Source of the DNA: Jackrogersella multiformis
Taxonomy: Eukaryota; Ascomycota; Sordariomycetes; Xylariales; Hypoxylaceae
Direction of reading: 5' to 3'
Length of the DNA: 64,000 nucleotides
Assembly: GCA_902806575.1 (NCBI GenBank)
Contig: CADCXD010000002.1
Coordinates: 3,906,001-3,970,000 of the forward strand
Each line of letters opens with the position of its first letter. The stretch's first letter is position 1. The notes beneath the pieces were generated by a model that saw nothing but the letters and a program-made list of their open reading frames with translations, ran no database searches and was not told the origin of the DNA. Shown piece by piece: positions 9,943 through 21,500 of this stretch. A program made the translations under genes and the position numbers.

Positions 9943-12487
9943 GGCAAAGGTCGGAAGGTTACAATGCAGTATTTCATAATCTGGGTCGGCGCGCCCGCGT
10001 TGGAGAAATAGGAGGCAGCGAAATATAAAATACTAAAACCGTTTAATCATCACCCGTCCACCTCCGGTTTCTATGCAGGCGCCTCGTGGCTGGATCGAGA
10101 TGAAAATCAGCAGTTATACCTAGTTCGCGGCCCCCGTCTGCAGCTGCAGAACTAATCCTGTGCCGTGCCATGTACACGGATGATTCGTGATATCTAGGCC
10201 GAGTGAGGAACAAGGGATTTAGGTTTTAGGATTCGTATCGTGTACTTTTTCGATGATTGCCTAGGTAATGACATGCTTGGAAGCATGTATAGTAATCGAG
10301 CCAACCGAGATTATGGCCGAACGGGTGCAAGTTTGGCTGATGCGGCTGCTGACGGGCTGAGTATTACAGTGGGCTTGGTAAGGTCGTATCGTAGCCAAGG
10401 ATGCGGATGAGCTACGTGGGGAGCGAATCAAATATACAGATTTTTAGGCGTTGAATGATCAGCTACCTACCCTTAGCAGCTCGTAGTCTATCTATTCTAT
10501 TCTGATCATCGACAGTCTTACAGCCCGCATCTCAATTTCTAGGCCGAGACACGTGGTTCATGATAAGCTTAACGGTTCTGAATAGACTAGCTGCGCCTTT
10601 CATATACATGAGTAGGAGTTCTGCGAAGTACGCTTAAGCACGTATTGGCAGAAGTCGACATCAAATCGATTCTACCTACCTAGGTAGTTGTACTCGCCAA
10701 TGAATCCTCCTTTGTAAAGTAAATTAACCAACCGCCAATAAGCCAACTTACATATCAGCTTACCTGGGTACGTAGTGTTACAGCTACTAGCCGAGAGCTT
10801 GGAACGCTGCCAATATCAACAGCATCGCCACATGGAGACATATTAAATGACGACCAAGTATATGATAATTTCATATTTTTAAAAGATGTAACAAGTTTAG
10901 TGATCAAACATCTTAAAGAATGCAAGGAGGGATGCGCCGAGTGATTAGATTATCGTTTCCAAGCCTATAATAGCTCACACAGTATGCGGTCATAGGATTG
11001 ATATCATTTGTATATGTAAGATTACGTACTGCATGTATACCTAGGTAGTTTTCAAGGTTCGTGCATTGGGCATGTAAACGACTATACACCGTAAAATGAG
11101 TCCATTTTAAGGTGAATGGATGAGTGTACCAGGGGGTTAAATCCAACAGAGGCTTTTTAGGACGAGAGGAACCTTCAAGAAAAAAAGTAGAACTTTCTAC
11201 TTCTTAACATACACCGCATTATATAAGCGATGAAACGTAGTGTTATGTTTCATACGTAATTCCTATCCATTCATCATATATTACTAAGATTGTTCGTATT
11301 CCAATTTATTTGTTACCTTTAAAACGTCGATTCCGTAACCCCTTCAATTACGTAACTTTCTTTCTACTTATTAAATTTTACACAGTTACCCATCATTTTT
11401 CACCATCTGAAAAAGGGTTCGTTGTTCTTTTTTAGTCACAATTTCATGTGCCAATAAAATTTTATTAATTTAACGGGCAAATATAGTGCCTGCTTAGGTA
11501 CATAGGTAGCCACTCAAGTACCGGTCATTTTGTGATAAGCAAGGTTACGAAGCCTGAATGTCTTGGCTAAATACAAGACTCCTACGCAAAGCTTATAATC
11601 TTTAATAATCGTAAAAATACCTACCTACCTAGGTAGGCACCTAGCTAAATATGCCGGAAGGATCAAAAGTTATATAGTCTAACCCGTCTTATATTTCCAA
11701 GTTCCAACAGATACGATGCTGCAGTGGTCGTTTTCGCTAGGGCAGATATAAGTACCTAGGTAGGTACTTAAGACTTTAGGTAGGTTAAGGACTTCCAAGA
11801 ATACCTAGGTACATTCAAGAATTTACTTCCAAGAATTCCAAGTCGAAATAAGGTCTTACGGCCCGCTATCAGCCCACTATCAGCCCTATCCATTGTGGGT
11901 TTCCCTAAACTTAAAAGTGATTAGGCTTTTACACTCAATCTCATCTCACTATCACTAGTGTATCGACCTTTAGCTGCTTGGAAAGAATATTCCTAGGATT
12001 TCACGTGCCCCCTGTTAGCGTGTCGGTTAGTGGACATCTGGACATCTAGACATTGAAAATTCCCGATGATAACTTTCCGAGATGGAAGGTAGACTAGGGT
12101 GAAATCTAAGCTATGAAAGATTGATGCATGGCTTACAACATGGATACGATACATAGGAGACCCCACATGGTGTACAGCTTAGCTCGCTTTACTAGCTTAG
12201 TCCTGGAGATATCTTGGCAGAGCAGCCCCATATATATACACGGACCATCCATCGATCCTCCGACCACGTGACGACCCACTACTCTCCCCCCCCTTCCCCC
12301 CTATTCATTTATCCATCGTCCGTTCCCCGTTCTGTCCGAGGACCCTCCGTCCGCGACACATGCTCCGTCTCCTCCGTCTCCTCCGTCTCCACCATCTCCA
12401 CCGATCGAACCATCCCGAACAGTGTGCCACACGAATATGACTTGTATCGTATCACTCGGCAGTACCTAGGTACCTCTTACGCGAACC
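9943..12487. other. 2.5-kb AT-rich divergent spacer
   Basis: Long gene-free stretch between the AflR-style regulator (-) and the MFS exporter (+). It carries many short palindromes of the CCTAGGTA family, for example around 10675-10688, 11038-11047, 11621-11645, 11754-11766 and 11805-11813. No protein-like frame is seen. The right end (12076-12339) has three TCCGA pentamers and is the likely exporter promoter and leader. Confidence 0.5.
12363..12389 (+). repeat. 9-bp tandem repeat (CTCCGTCTC)x3
   Basis: Three copies of CTCCGTCTC lie 99-125 nt upstream of the MFS start codon, in a pyrimidine-rich tract. Such tracts are common around fungal transcription starts. It could equally be a neutral minisatellite. 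Confidence 0.7.
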
Positions 12488-14175
12488 ATGTCTTCCAAAG
12501 GAGATTCAGACCTGGAGAAGGCATCCGGTCCTGTCGTAGTCGACGACATTCCTGTGACGGACAATAATATTGTCGACTGGGAGGCGAATGATCCCGTCAA
12601 CCCGCACAATTGGTCGGGTGGGAAGAAATGGCGACATATCATATTGGTATCATTGTTGGCATTGGTCACGTAAGTATCCATCGTCCTACCACCACCCCAC
12701 ACGCAGCTGTTGACATAATGCCCCTTCACCACAGGAATATGGGTCCAACTACTTGTGCGGCTGGAATCAGTCAGATTGTCCAAGAATTCGGCATTATGTC
12801 AGACACACTCACCACCTTAGCTATCACCATCTATGTCTTAGGCTTAGCACTCGGCCCTATGTTTATCTCACCGCTCAGTGAGGTGTATGGTCGCTTGCCA
12901 GTGTATCATGGATCCGTTGTCGTCTTCTTAGTCTTTCTTCTTGGTACCGCCCTGAGCCGCACTACTGCGCAATTCATGGTGTTCCGGTTCTTTTCAGGTG
13001 CCATGGGTGGCGTTCCGATGGCCCTCGGTGGTGGCACAATTGCCGATCTTACAGGGCCTGCCGAGCGAGCCACGGCAATGGCCTTGTTCAGTTTGGGGCC
13101 ACTTACTGGACCTGTCAGTTTTTTCTTTTTCCTACCCCACTTGATCTCGTCTTTCTCTTTCGCTCGCACTTTGCTGACTCGTCTCCGCACTCTCAGGTAC
13201 TCGGACCCCTGCTTGGCGGCTTCATTGCAGGTGGCGCAGGATGGCGATGGACCTTCTGGTTTCTCGTCATTCTTGGCGGCGCTATCGAAATCGCATGTAT
13301 TATCTTCATGCGCGAGACCCACCCAAAGGTTCTCCTCGAACGCAAGGCTGCCCGTCTCAGGGCCTCAACGGGCAACCTAAGCTTGGAGTCCAAACTCACG
13401 CGGGCCAATGTCACGCCCCAGCAGGTGCTCATCCAGGCTCTCGTCCGCCCTACCATGCTATTATTTCACTCTCCCATCCTGCTTGTCATCTCCCTCTACG
13501 TCGCTTTAGTGTTCGGGACCTTGTATCTCTTATTCACCACGTTCGTGCCTGTGTTCGAGGGACAATATGGGTTCACCACGACGGTCTCCGGTTTGACCTA
13601 CCTCGGTCTAGGTGTCGCTTTACTCGCGGGTATGGCCACGTTCACCTTACTGAGTGACCGCATCCAAAAATCACGCATGAAGAAAGATGGCGTGCAGCAG
13701 CCCAAGCCGGAGTACCGTCTGCTCCTCATGATCTGCTTCAGTCCCCTCGTAGGTCTCGGCTTGTTCTTCTACGGATGGACAACCGAGTACAAGGTGCACT
13801 GGATCGTGCCTATTATTGGCACATTCTTCACTGGCTTCGGCGCCTATTTCGTTCTTGTGAGTGTCTACGTTTTATTTATAATTCAGAGTTCAGTCTATGA
13901 ATAAGTCGCTGACCAATACGCAGATGCCCGCGCAGCTGTACCTCATCGACCTCTTTGGGTCCGCAGGTGCTGCATCGGCTCTAGGTGCAAATAACCTTCT
14001 TCGAAGCGTTGCTAGCACATTTCTACCGTTGGCTGGGCCCCCCATGTACGCCAAACTTGGCTACGGATGGGGTAATACTCTATTGGGCTTTCTCGCCCTG
14101 GCTTTTGTACCGGGCCCAATTTTGTTCTATAAGTTCGGAGAGAGGCTCCGTGCCAAGACTCAGGTGAAGATGTAA
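12488..14175 (+). CDS. MFS exporter, DHA1 type
   Basis: Probable plasma-membrane drug/metabolite:H+ antiporter of 490 residues. Exons are 12488-12669, 12735-13113, 13197-13856 and 13924-14175; the total divides evenly by three. The cytosolic N-terminus ends with the DHA1 signature DWEANDPVNPHNWS before the first helix. About twelve hydrophobic segments follow, with the loop motif SPLSEVYGRLPVY between helices 2 and 3 and FRFFSGAMGGVP further on. After the central loop (ERKAARLRASTGN) a second half of six helices ends in KFGERLRAKT. It lies between the regulator and the polyketide synthase and is read in the same direction as the synthase, so export of the cluster product or self-protection is likely. 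An out-of-frame upstream frame (12214-12567) overlaps its start. Confidence 0.92.
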
Positions 14176-15555
14176 ATCCATAAAATGATAGAGCATATGA
14201 GATGATTCATCACAGAACGGGGGCTTGCTAATCCTTCGATAAGAATGAAGTGCCGACAATAATACGGGAGGATGAAATGAACAGGGATATCATAGAATAG
14301 TATACCTTGAGATTTAGGGGTTAGATAAGGAGTCACTGGGATCACGAACAAGAGAAAAAAACCACATGTCAAACCATACCACCAAGAATACCTAGATATT
14401 CATCATAGTTCTGCAGTCTCCTATAGCTATAAATAATTACACTAATGCATATGCTCTAACTAATGAGATTTTTCCATATTTTGCTAAAAACGGCGTTAGT
14501 AGTAACGTTTCTTCAGCTTGACTGCAGCTGAGCATAGTGCCAAAATTTAGATTACCCGGATTCCAAATTTAAACCATTGCCAAGGTGACCATACCCACCG
14601 TGACTCTTGACTATCTAGTCCAAATAAGCCCTTATCTACATAGGGTAACCATACGATGTTTCTGCGGCAAGGCATAGCAGCAGCGCGTCTCCCCACTATC
14701 AAGGTGAACACATGGAACTGCAAGGAGCCTCATCCTGCCAAGAAATGCACTGGAACGTACAGGCTTGGAATCTCGTGACATCGAGCACCGAAGAACTACG
14801 CGTATAACGTTTTCTTAACAATATGTGACTGAAAGGGGCCATTCGGTGAATCCTTCCCGCCGAGAGGCGTGACTTGTGGGTTCCCCATCTGGTGATTCGG
14901 TTTGCTTACTTGCTTAGGTACCCAAGGTATCCATCCCACTCCTCCTTTATCTTCGTAGTGGATCCAACCCGAATTCCTTCAAGTCGTTCGGAGCTTTAAT
15001 CAGCAGTAGCCTCGCCATTCCGATGGGACCATGCGTCTGGATTCTAGATTCATGGCTTCTCGACACATACTCGGACTGTTTCAGCTCTAGAGAACTTCAG
15101 CCTCGATGACAAAATGCCAGCTCCGAATATTGGCCACGGCAATTTGTCATAGACTCTCGTCGACGTGATTCGGTTCGACTTTCGGCTAAAGTCTACCAAG
15201 ATGGTTGGTGTATTTTCCGAATGCTGCCTGGAAGGTATGATTCTCATATTCATAGTCCTCGGATATGAGCCTGCGAAATGGTTATATTCAAGGCATCGAT
15301 GGCTCGAATATGGTTTTGGTTACTTCCCTTCTTCAACAGAGTTCATCCTGACTGTCCACCTGTGTAAGGCCTAGCAAGACCTATCATATCTCGATCAAAG
15401 CCGCTGAGAACGCCATCAATATCTACATCCATCTTCAACGCCCTTGGCTCTGTCTTGCACTCCTATATTTAAATAAGTTTAGCGTCAGTGACTGCTAAAT
15501 CTTTACTCGTCACCTCATTAAATAGCCTTCCTAGATCTATACCTAACTCAGCAAA
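14176..15555. promoter_or_regulatory. Polyketide synthase upstream region
   Basis: 1.4-kb spacer between the exporter and the synthase. Five TCGGA/TCCGA pentamers fall within 276 bp (14988, 15071, 15122, 15216, 15259). No gene is supported here. The short frame at 15165-15374 has no recognisable features. Confidence 0.45.
15464..15475 (+). promoter_or_regulatory. TATA-like element of the polyketide synthase
   Basis: TATATTTAAATA lies 81-92 nt upstream of the synthase ATG. Its position and sequence suit a fungal TATA box. No transcript data support it. Confidence 0.35.
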
Positions 15556-18500
15556 ATGACGGACACGCCTTTGGAGCCTATTGCGGTGATAGGCTTTGGA
15601 TGCCGCTTCCCTGGAGGTGCCGACACCCCTTCGAAACTCTGGTCGGTTCTGAGCAACCCCCAGAACCTGAGCAGAAAGCCTCCAGCGGACCGCTTCAATG
15701 TGGATGCCTTCTACCACCCAGTCGGCACCCACCATGGCACCACCAACGCCACTCAGTCCTATTTCCTTGAGGAGTCGGAGCGAAGCAATGTGACTCAGTT
15801 CGATGCCGGCTTTTTCAATATTCAGCCGGCCGAAGTGGATGCCATGGACCCGCAGCAGCGAATTCTGATGGAGGTCGTCTACGACGGTCTCTGCACTTCG
15901 GGCCAACCCATGGAGAGGCTCCGTGGATCCGACACGGCAGTATTCGTTGGTTTGATGTGCGATGATTACCAATCCATGTTGACGAGTGATTGGGAGACCT
16001 TCCCTCGTTACACCGTGACAGGTGTGGAAAGGGGTATTCTCGCAAACCGTCTGTCGTACTTCTTCGATTGGCATGGTCCTAGCATGACCGTTGACACGGC
16101 TTGCTCGAGCAGTATGGTTGCCCTGGATCAGGCCGTACAAGTGCTACGAAGCGGCAAGTCTAAGATGGCGGTGGCTGCCGGCGCCAATCTGATCTTGACT
16201 CCTGGTATGTGATTTCTGCTCACACGCTCGCCTTACATAACATCAAGAGAAACAATGCTAACCTCGGGCGGATAGTCATGCACATAAACGAAGCCAGTCT
16301 TGGTATGCTCTCTCCCAGTGGCCGCTGCGCCATGTGGGATACATCTGCAGACGGCTATACTCGCGGCGAAGGTATCGCTGCGGTTTTTGTCAAGACGCTG
16401 TCCCAAGCCATCGCGGACAACGACCCGATCCAATGCATCCTCCGCGAGACGGGTGTCAACCAGGATGGTCGAACCCCCGGCCTCACCATGCCCAGCAGCT
16501 CGGCGCAGGCGCAGCTAATCCAGGAATGTTACGCCAGAATCGGGCTCGACCCCGTCAACAACCCGCTTGACCGTCCTCAATTCTTCCAGGCTCACGGGAC
16601 CGGCACTCAAGCCGGAGACCCGCAAGAGGCAGAAGCCATATCGACGGCCTTCTTCCCTGCGGATTCCAACGCAGTTAGAGACGAGAAGATGCTAGTCGGT
16701 TCCATCAAGACAGTAATTGGACACACTGAAGGGACAGCTGGTGTAGCAAGTATCATTGCGACGTCGTTGGCGCTCAAGAATGGCATCGTCCCTCCCAACC
16801 TACATTTCCAGAATTTGAATCCCAAGGTTGCGCCATTCTACAAGTATTTGGATATCCCTACTGCTCCGATAGCCTGGCCAACTGCGAACGGACAGGTCAA
16901 AAGAGCCAGTGTCAACAGGTAAATCTGACCTAACCCTTGAATTTAACCCAAACCCTAACCCTGGTAACCCTGAAATGGTAACCCTTTGAACCCTGAATCA
17001 TTAAATCTATCCGGCCCAATATCTTCACAATCCCCCTTTTCATATTCTCCTTATTGAGCCGCACCAAGGGAAAAATATTAACCATGACACAGTTTCGGCT
17101 TCGGCGGCACAAACACCCACGCTATCCTAGAGGAGTACGTGCCAGTTTCCAAGGGCAGAATCGAGGCACCGCCAAGCCTCCTTTTCACGCCCCTGACCTT
17201 CTCCGCTCACACCGAGACCGCACTGCGGACGATGCTGTCGTGGCACCTTGACCACCTGAAGGCCAACCCCAATGCCTCCCTTGCGGACATCGCGTATACG
17301 CTGCAGCATAGGCGATCCACGCTGACCTACCGCAAGGCCGTTGCCGCCACAACGATCCAGGATGCAATTGAATCTCTCGAGGAGCTTACTAGCACCGACA
17401 GTTCTGATGACACAGACCTCGGCACTCGATACGGCACTCCGCAGCAACCCAAGCTCCTAGGCGTATTCACCGGTCAGGGAGCTCAATGGCCACGCATGGG
17501 CGCTCAACTCATCGAGACCTCGCCCTTTGCCGAGTCCCGCATCGGCGATCTCGACGCAGCTCTTCAGAGCCTGCCTAACCCGGCCGACCGGCCGACCTGG
17601 ACTCTCAAGGACCAGCTGCTCGCCGGCAAGGATACCTCGCGTATTGCCGAAGCCGCGCTCTCTCAGCCCCTGTGCACGGCGGTGCAGGTCATTCTAGTCG
17701 ATATCCTACGCGAGGCCGGGATCTCCTTCACGGCGGTCGTGGGGCACTCCTCCGGCGAGATCGGCGCCGCCTACGCCTCGGGTCTGGTGACTGCCGAGGA
17801 CGCTATTCGGATCGCTTATTTCCGCGGCGTGCACGCGAAGCTGGCCGCAAGCCCCAACGCCCATGCCCCTCGCGGCGCCATGATAGCGGTCGGTACCTCG
17901 GTCGACGAAGCCCGTCTCGTATGCGCCGGGAACTTCGCAGGTCGGTTGCAGGTCGCGGCGGTGAACTCCAGCTCTAGTGTTACGTTAAGCGGTGACGAGG
18001 ACGCCGTCGACGAGGCGGAGAAACTTTTCAAGTCGAGAAATACATTTGCGCGGAAGCTAAAGGTCGACACGGCTTACCACAGCGCGCATATGGATACCTC
18101 TGCCGGTCCGTATCTTGCCTCCCTAGAAAATGCCGGGTTCACAACACCAAAGGACAGCGTTTCCGGCACCACATGGTTCTCCAGTGTGCGCGAAGGTCAA
18201 ACGATGACACAGGAGAAACTTTCCAGTCAATACTGGGCAGATAACATGTGCAATGCCGTTCTATTCGCCGGCGCCCTTGAGAAAGCTGTGCAGACGGTTG
18301 GCGAGTTCGACCTTGCCATCGAGGTTGGCCCACACCCGGCTCTTAAAGGCCCAGCTATGGCCACGATCGGTAGCATTCCTTACACTGGGCTCCTCTCTCG
18401 TGCCCAAAATGACGTCGAACAGCTCAGCGCAGCGTTAGGGTTTGTCTGGGCCCAACTCGGCTTCGAAAGCGTCCAGTTTTCCGCAGTGCAGACTCTGTTG

Positions 18501-21500
18501 TCTGGTACCGAGAACAAAACCGTTCTTGACAATCTACCGCCGTATCCATTCGAGCACCAGCGGAGCTACTGGACCGAGAGCCGAATCGCCAATCACTTCA
18601 AGAATCGCAGCATCGCCCATGCCCCCAACCCCGTCCTAGGCACGCGTTGTTTCGAAGCGAACACGCCCGGTGAAATTCAGTGGCGCAATGTCCTGCGGCA
18701 AAAGGAAATCAGCTGGCTGAAGGGTCATATGCTTCAGGGACAGACGGTCTTTCCCGCTACGGGTTACGTTAGTATGGCGATTGAGGCCGTGAAATCTGTT
18801 GCTTTTGATAACAGTGCCGACGCCTCGATCGGCGTCTTGAAACTAACCGATGTGGAGATCGGGCGCGCCATTACTTTCGACGATGACAACTCCAGTGTTG
18901 AGACCATCTTCAGCGTTTCTTCGGTCGAAGCGACAGAGGCAGCGGTATCTGCAGAGTGGGCTTGCTATTCAGTGCTCGCTGGAAGCACCGTCTTGAACGC
19001 TAAGGGACGAGTTCTATGCCAACTCTCTGTACCCGAACCAGACATAATCCCATTGGTAAAAGCCGAGAATGTCTATGACTTAGTCGGCGTGGACGAGAAG
19101 CACTTCTACGACAATCTGTCCGGTGTCGGTTATGGATACTCGTCGCCATTCCAAGGGCTGTCGAATCTCCGTCGCAAGATCGGCTACAGCGTAGGAACCC
19201 TATCCGACCAATCCGGATCGGAGTGGGAGGACAACATTGTGCTTCACCCAGGAACACTAGACTCGGCTTTGCAGACAGTCTTTGCGGCATGGGCGTATCC
19301 TGGGGATCCCCAGATCTGGTCGCTCCATGTTCCCGTCTCTATCGCCGCTATCACCATCAACCCATACTTCACGTCACTAGGCGAGGGCGGCAAGCAGTTA
19401 AATATGTCATTTGAAACATACATTCGGAGCAAGAACTCCTCGAAAATCATTGGAGACATTTACCTGCATGCGGAGGATGGCTCTCACGCGTTCCTGCAGA
19501 TGGAGGGCGCGACGATGGTACCCTTCAGTCCGGCTACCTCCAGAAATGACCTGCCCATGTTCTCCCACTTCCAGTACACAGTCGCTTCGCCTGATGGAGA
19601 ACTTTCTACTTCCGGAGAAAGATTGACACCTTATGAAGTCCAAGTCTACAAGGACGTCGACCGCGTTTCGTACTGGTACGCTCGTAACATTTCGGTAGCT
19701 ATCCCCGCCGAGGAGCGTCACGGTCTCCTTCCACACTACCAGAACTACTTGAAGTGGTGTGACCGCATGGTGGGCATGGTTAACCGAGGCGAGCTTGCAA
19801 AGGTGCCTGCTGAGTGCAACGCGGATTCCCGAGAGGATATTGGCCGAATCCTAGCCCAATACCAAGATCGCTTGGATATTCGTTTCGTTCAAGCCGTCGG
19901 TGACAACCTGGAGCACGTTATCCGCGAAGGAACTTCCATGCTTGAATACATGAACAAGGATGGCATGCTCCGTGCTTTCTACGAGGAAAATGCCCTCTGC
20001 GCTGGTCCCACCACTCGATGGCTCGCCCGCATCCTGGGCCAGATCTCATCCCGTTACCCTGGAATCAATATTCTCGAGGTTGGAGCTGGTACTGGTGCTA
20101 CCACTTCCGCGGTGCTAGGTTCTATCGGCGACGCATATGCCTCCTACACGTTCACTGATATCTCTAGCGGATTCTTCATGGCTGCCGAAGAGCGTTTCGG
20201 GAAGCAAACCAACCGCATGGTGTTCAAGACGTTCAATATGGAAAAGGAGCCTGCGGGCCAAGGCTACGTCGAGGGTGAATACGACGTCGTTGTAGCCGTG
20301 AATGTGCTGCACGTCTCAGAAGATATGGTAGGTCATCCCTTTTCTCTTGACTTGCGGAAGTCTAGTACTTCCAGAGCCTTCCCAGAGTATATACTAATTT
20401 GTGATGTTATAGGAAAACACCATGGCCAACGTCCGTCGACTCTTGAAGCCCGGTGGGTTCCTTGTCGTGGGTGAACTCACGTCTACTGACCTGCTATTCA
20501 CTGGCATGACAGTCGGTACGCTACCTGGTTGGTGGATTGGCGCAGAGACTGGCCGTACTTGGGGTCCATTGCTCAACCTGAACCAGTGGGATACCACATT
20601 GAAGAACACGGGCTTTGCGGGTGTCGACACCGTGACCCCGGATATTAGCGCGTCGCTTCCCTTCAGTGTCTTCGTCGCCCAGGCGGTCGATGACAAGGTC
20701 TCGATGCTGCGCAACCCGCTGGCTGTTGAGAAGCATCCTGAAGGCCTAAACACCGACAATCTCGCCATTATCGGAGGAACCAGGCTCTCTGCTTGCAGTC
20801 TTGGTCGAGACGTAAGCGATATCCTGTCATACCGTTTCCGCAACAAGCAATTCTTCAACACTGTTGAAGAGTTCGCCTCTTCCGACATGGCAAACGCGGC
20901 AGCAATCACCGTCCTCTCCGTCACAGATCTAGATGAGCCATACCTGGAGAATCTGACAAAGAGCAAATTTGAAGCGCTCAAGACGTTGTTTTCTGCCGCG
21001 GGCACTCTTGTCTGGGTAACTTGCGGCTCGAGGGAGGACAACCCTTACAACTACATGATGGCGGGCCTTATCAACACGGTCAAGACGGAGTATCCCACCA
21101 TGGTCGCTCAAACCTATGACTTAGACCAGAGCACTGGTATTGAGCACAGCACACCTGATAATCTAGCCCAAATGTTGTTGAGACAGCTTGCTCTTCGCCG
21201 CTGGGGTGACGACGATGACCTAATGTGGTCAACCGAATCCCAAGTCTACGTCAGCAAGGGCAAGGAACTCATCACCAGGCTGATGCCGGATACACAGAAG
21301 AATGACCGATACAACGCTCGGCGGAGAAATGTCTTCACGCCGGTTAGTCCTACCAAGGAGGCTCTAGAGCTTGTGGGAACTGGCCAGGACCAGGACAGAG
21401 CTTTGGAACTGCGCAAGGTATCGCCCTTAGTTCACAGCCAAATCCCATCAACACAATACCGCACTGTCAGAATTACCCACTCGCTACTCCAGAGTCTGGC

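Noticed and set aside
15469..16140. 223-codon minus-strand frame over the KS domain
   Set aside because: It lies opposite the first PKS exon, which carries the full KS active site; no family resemblance.
16931..16998. True telomere or chromosome end
   Set aside because: The CCCTAA-like tract is short and degenerate and lies within an otherwise intact gene with coding sequence on both sides, so at most an interstitial remnant.
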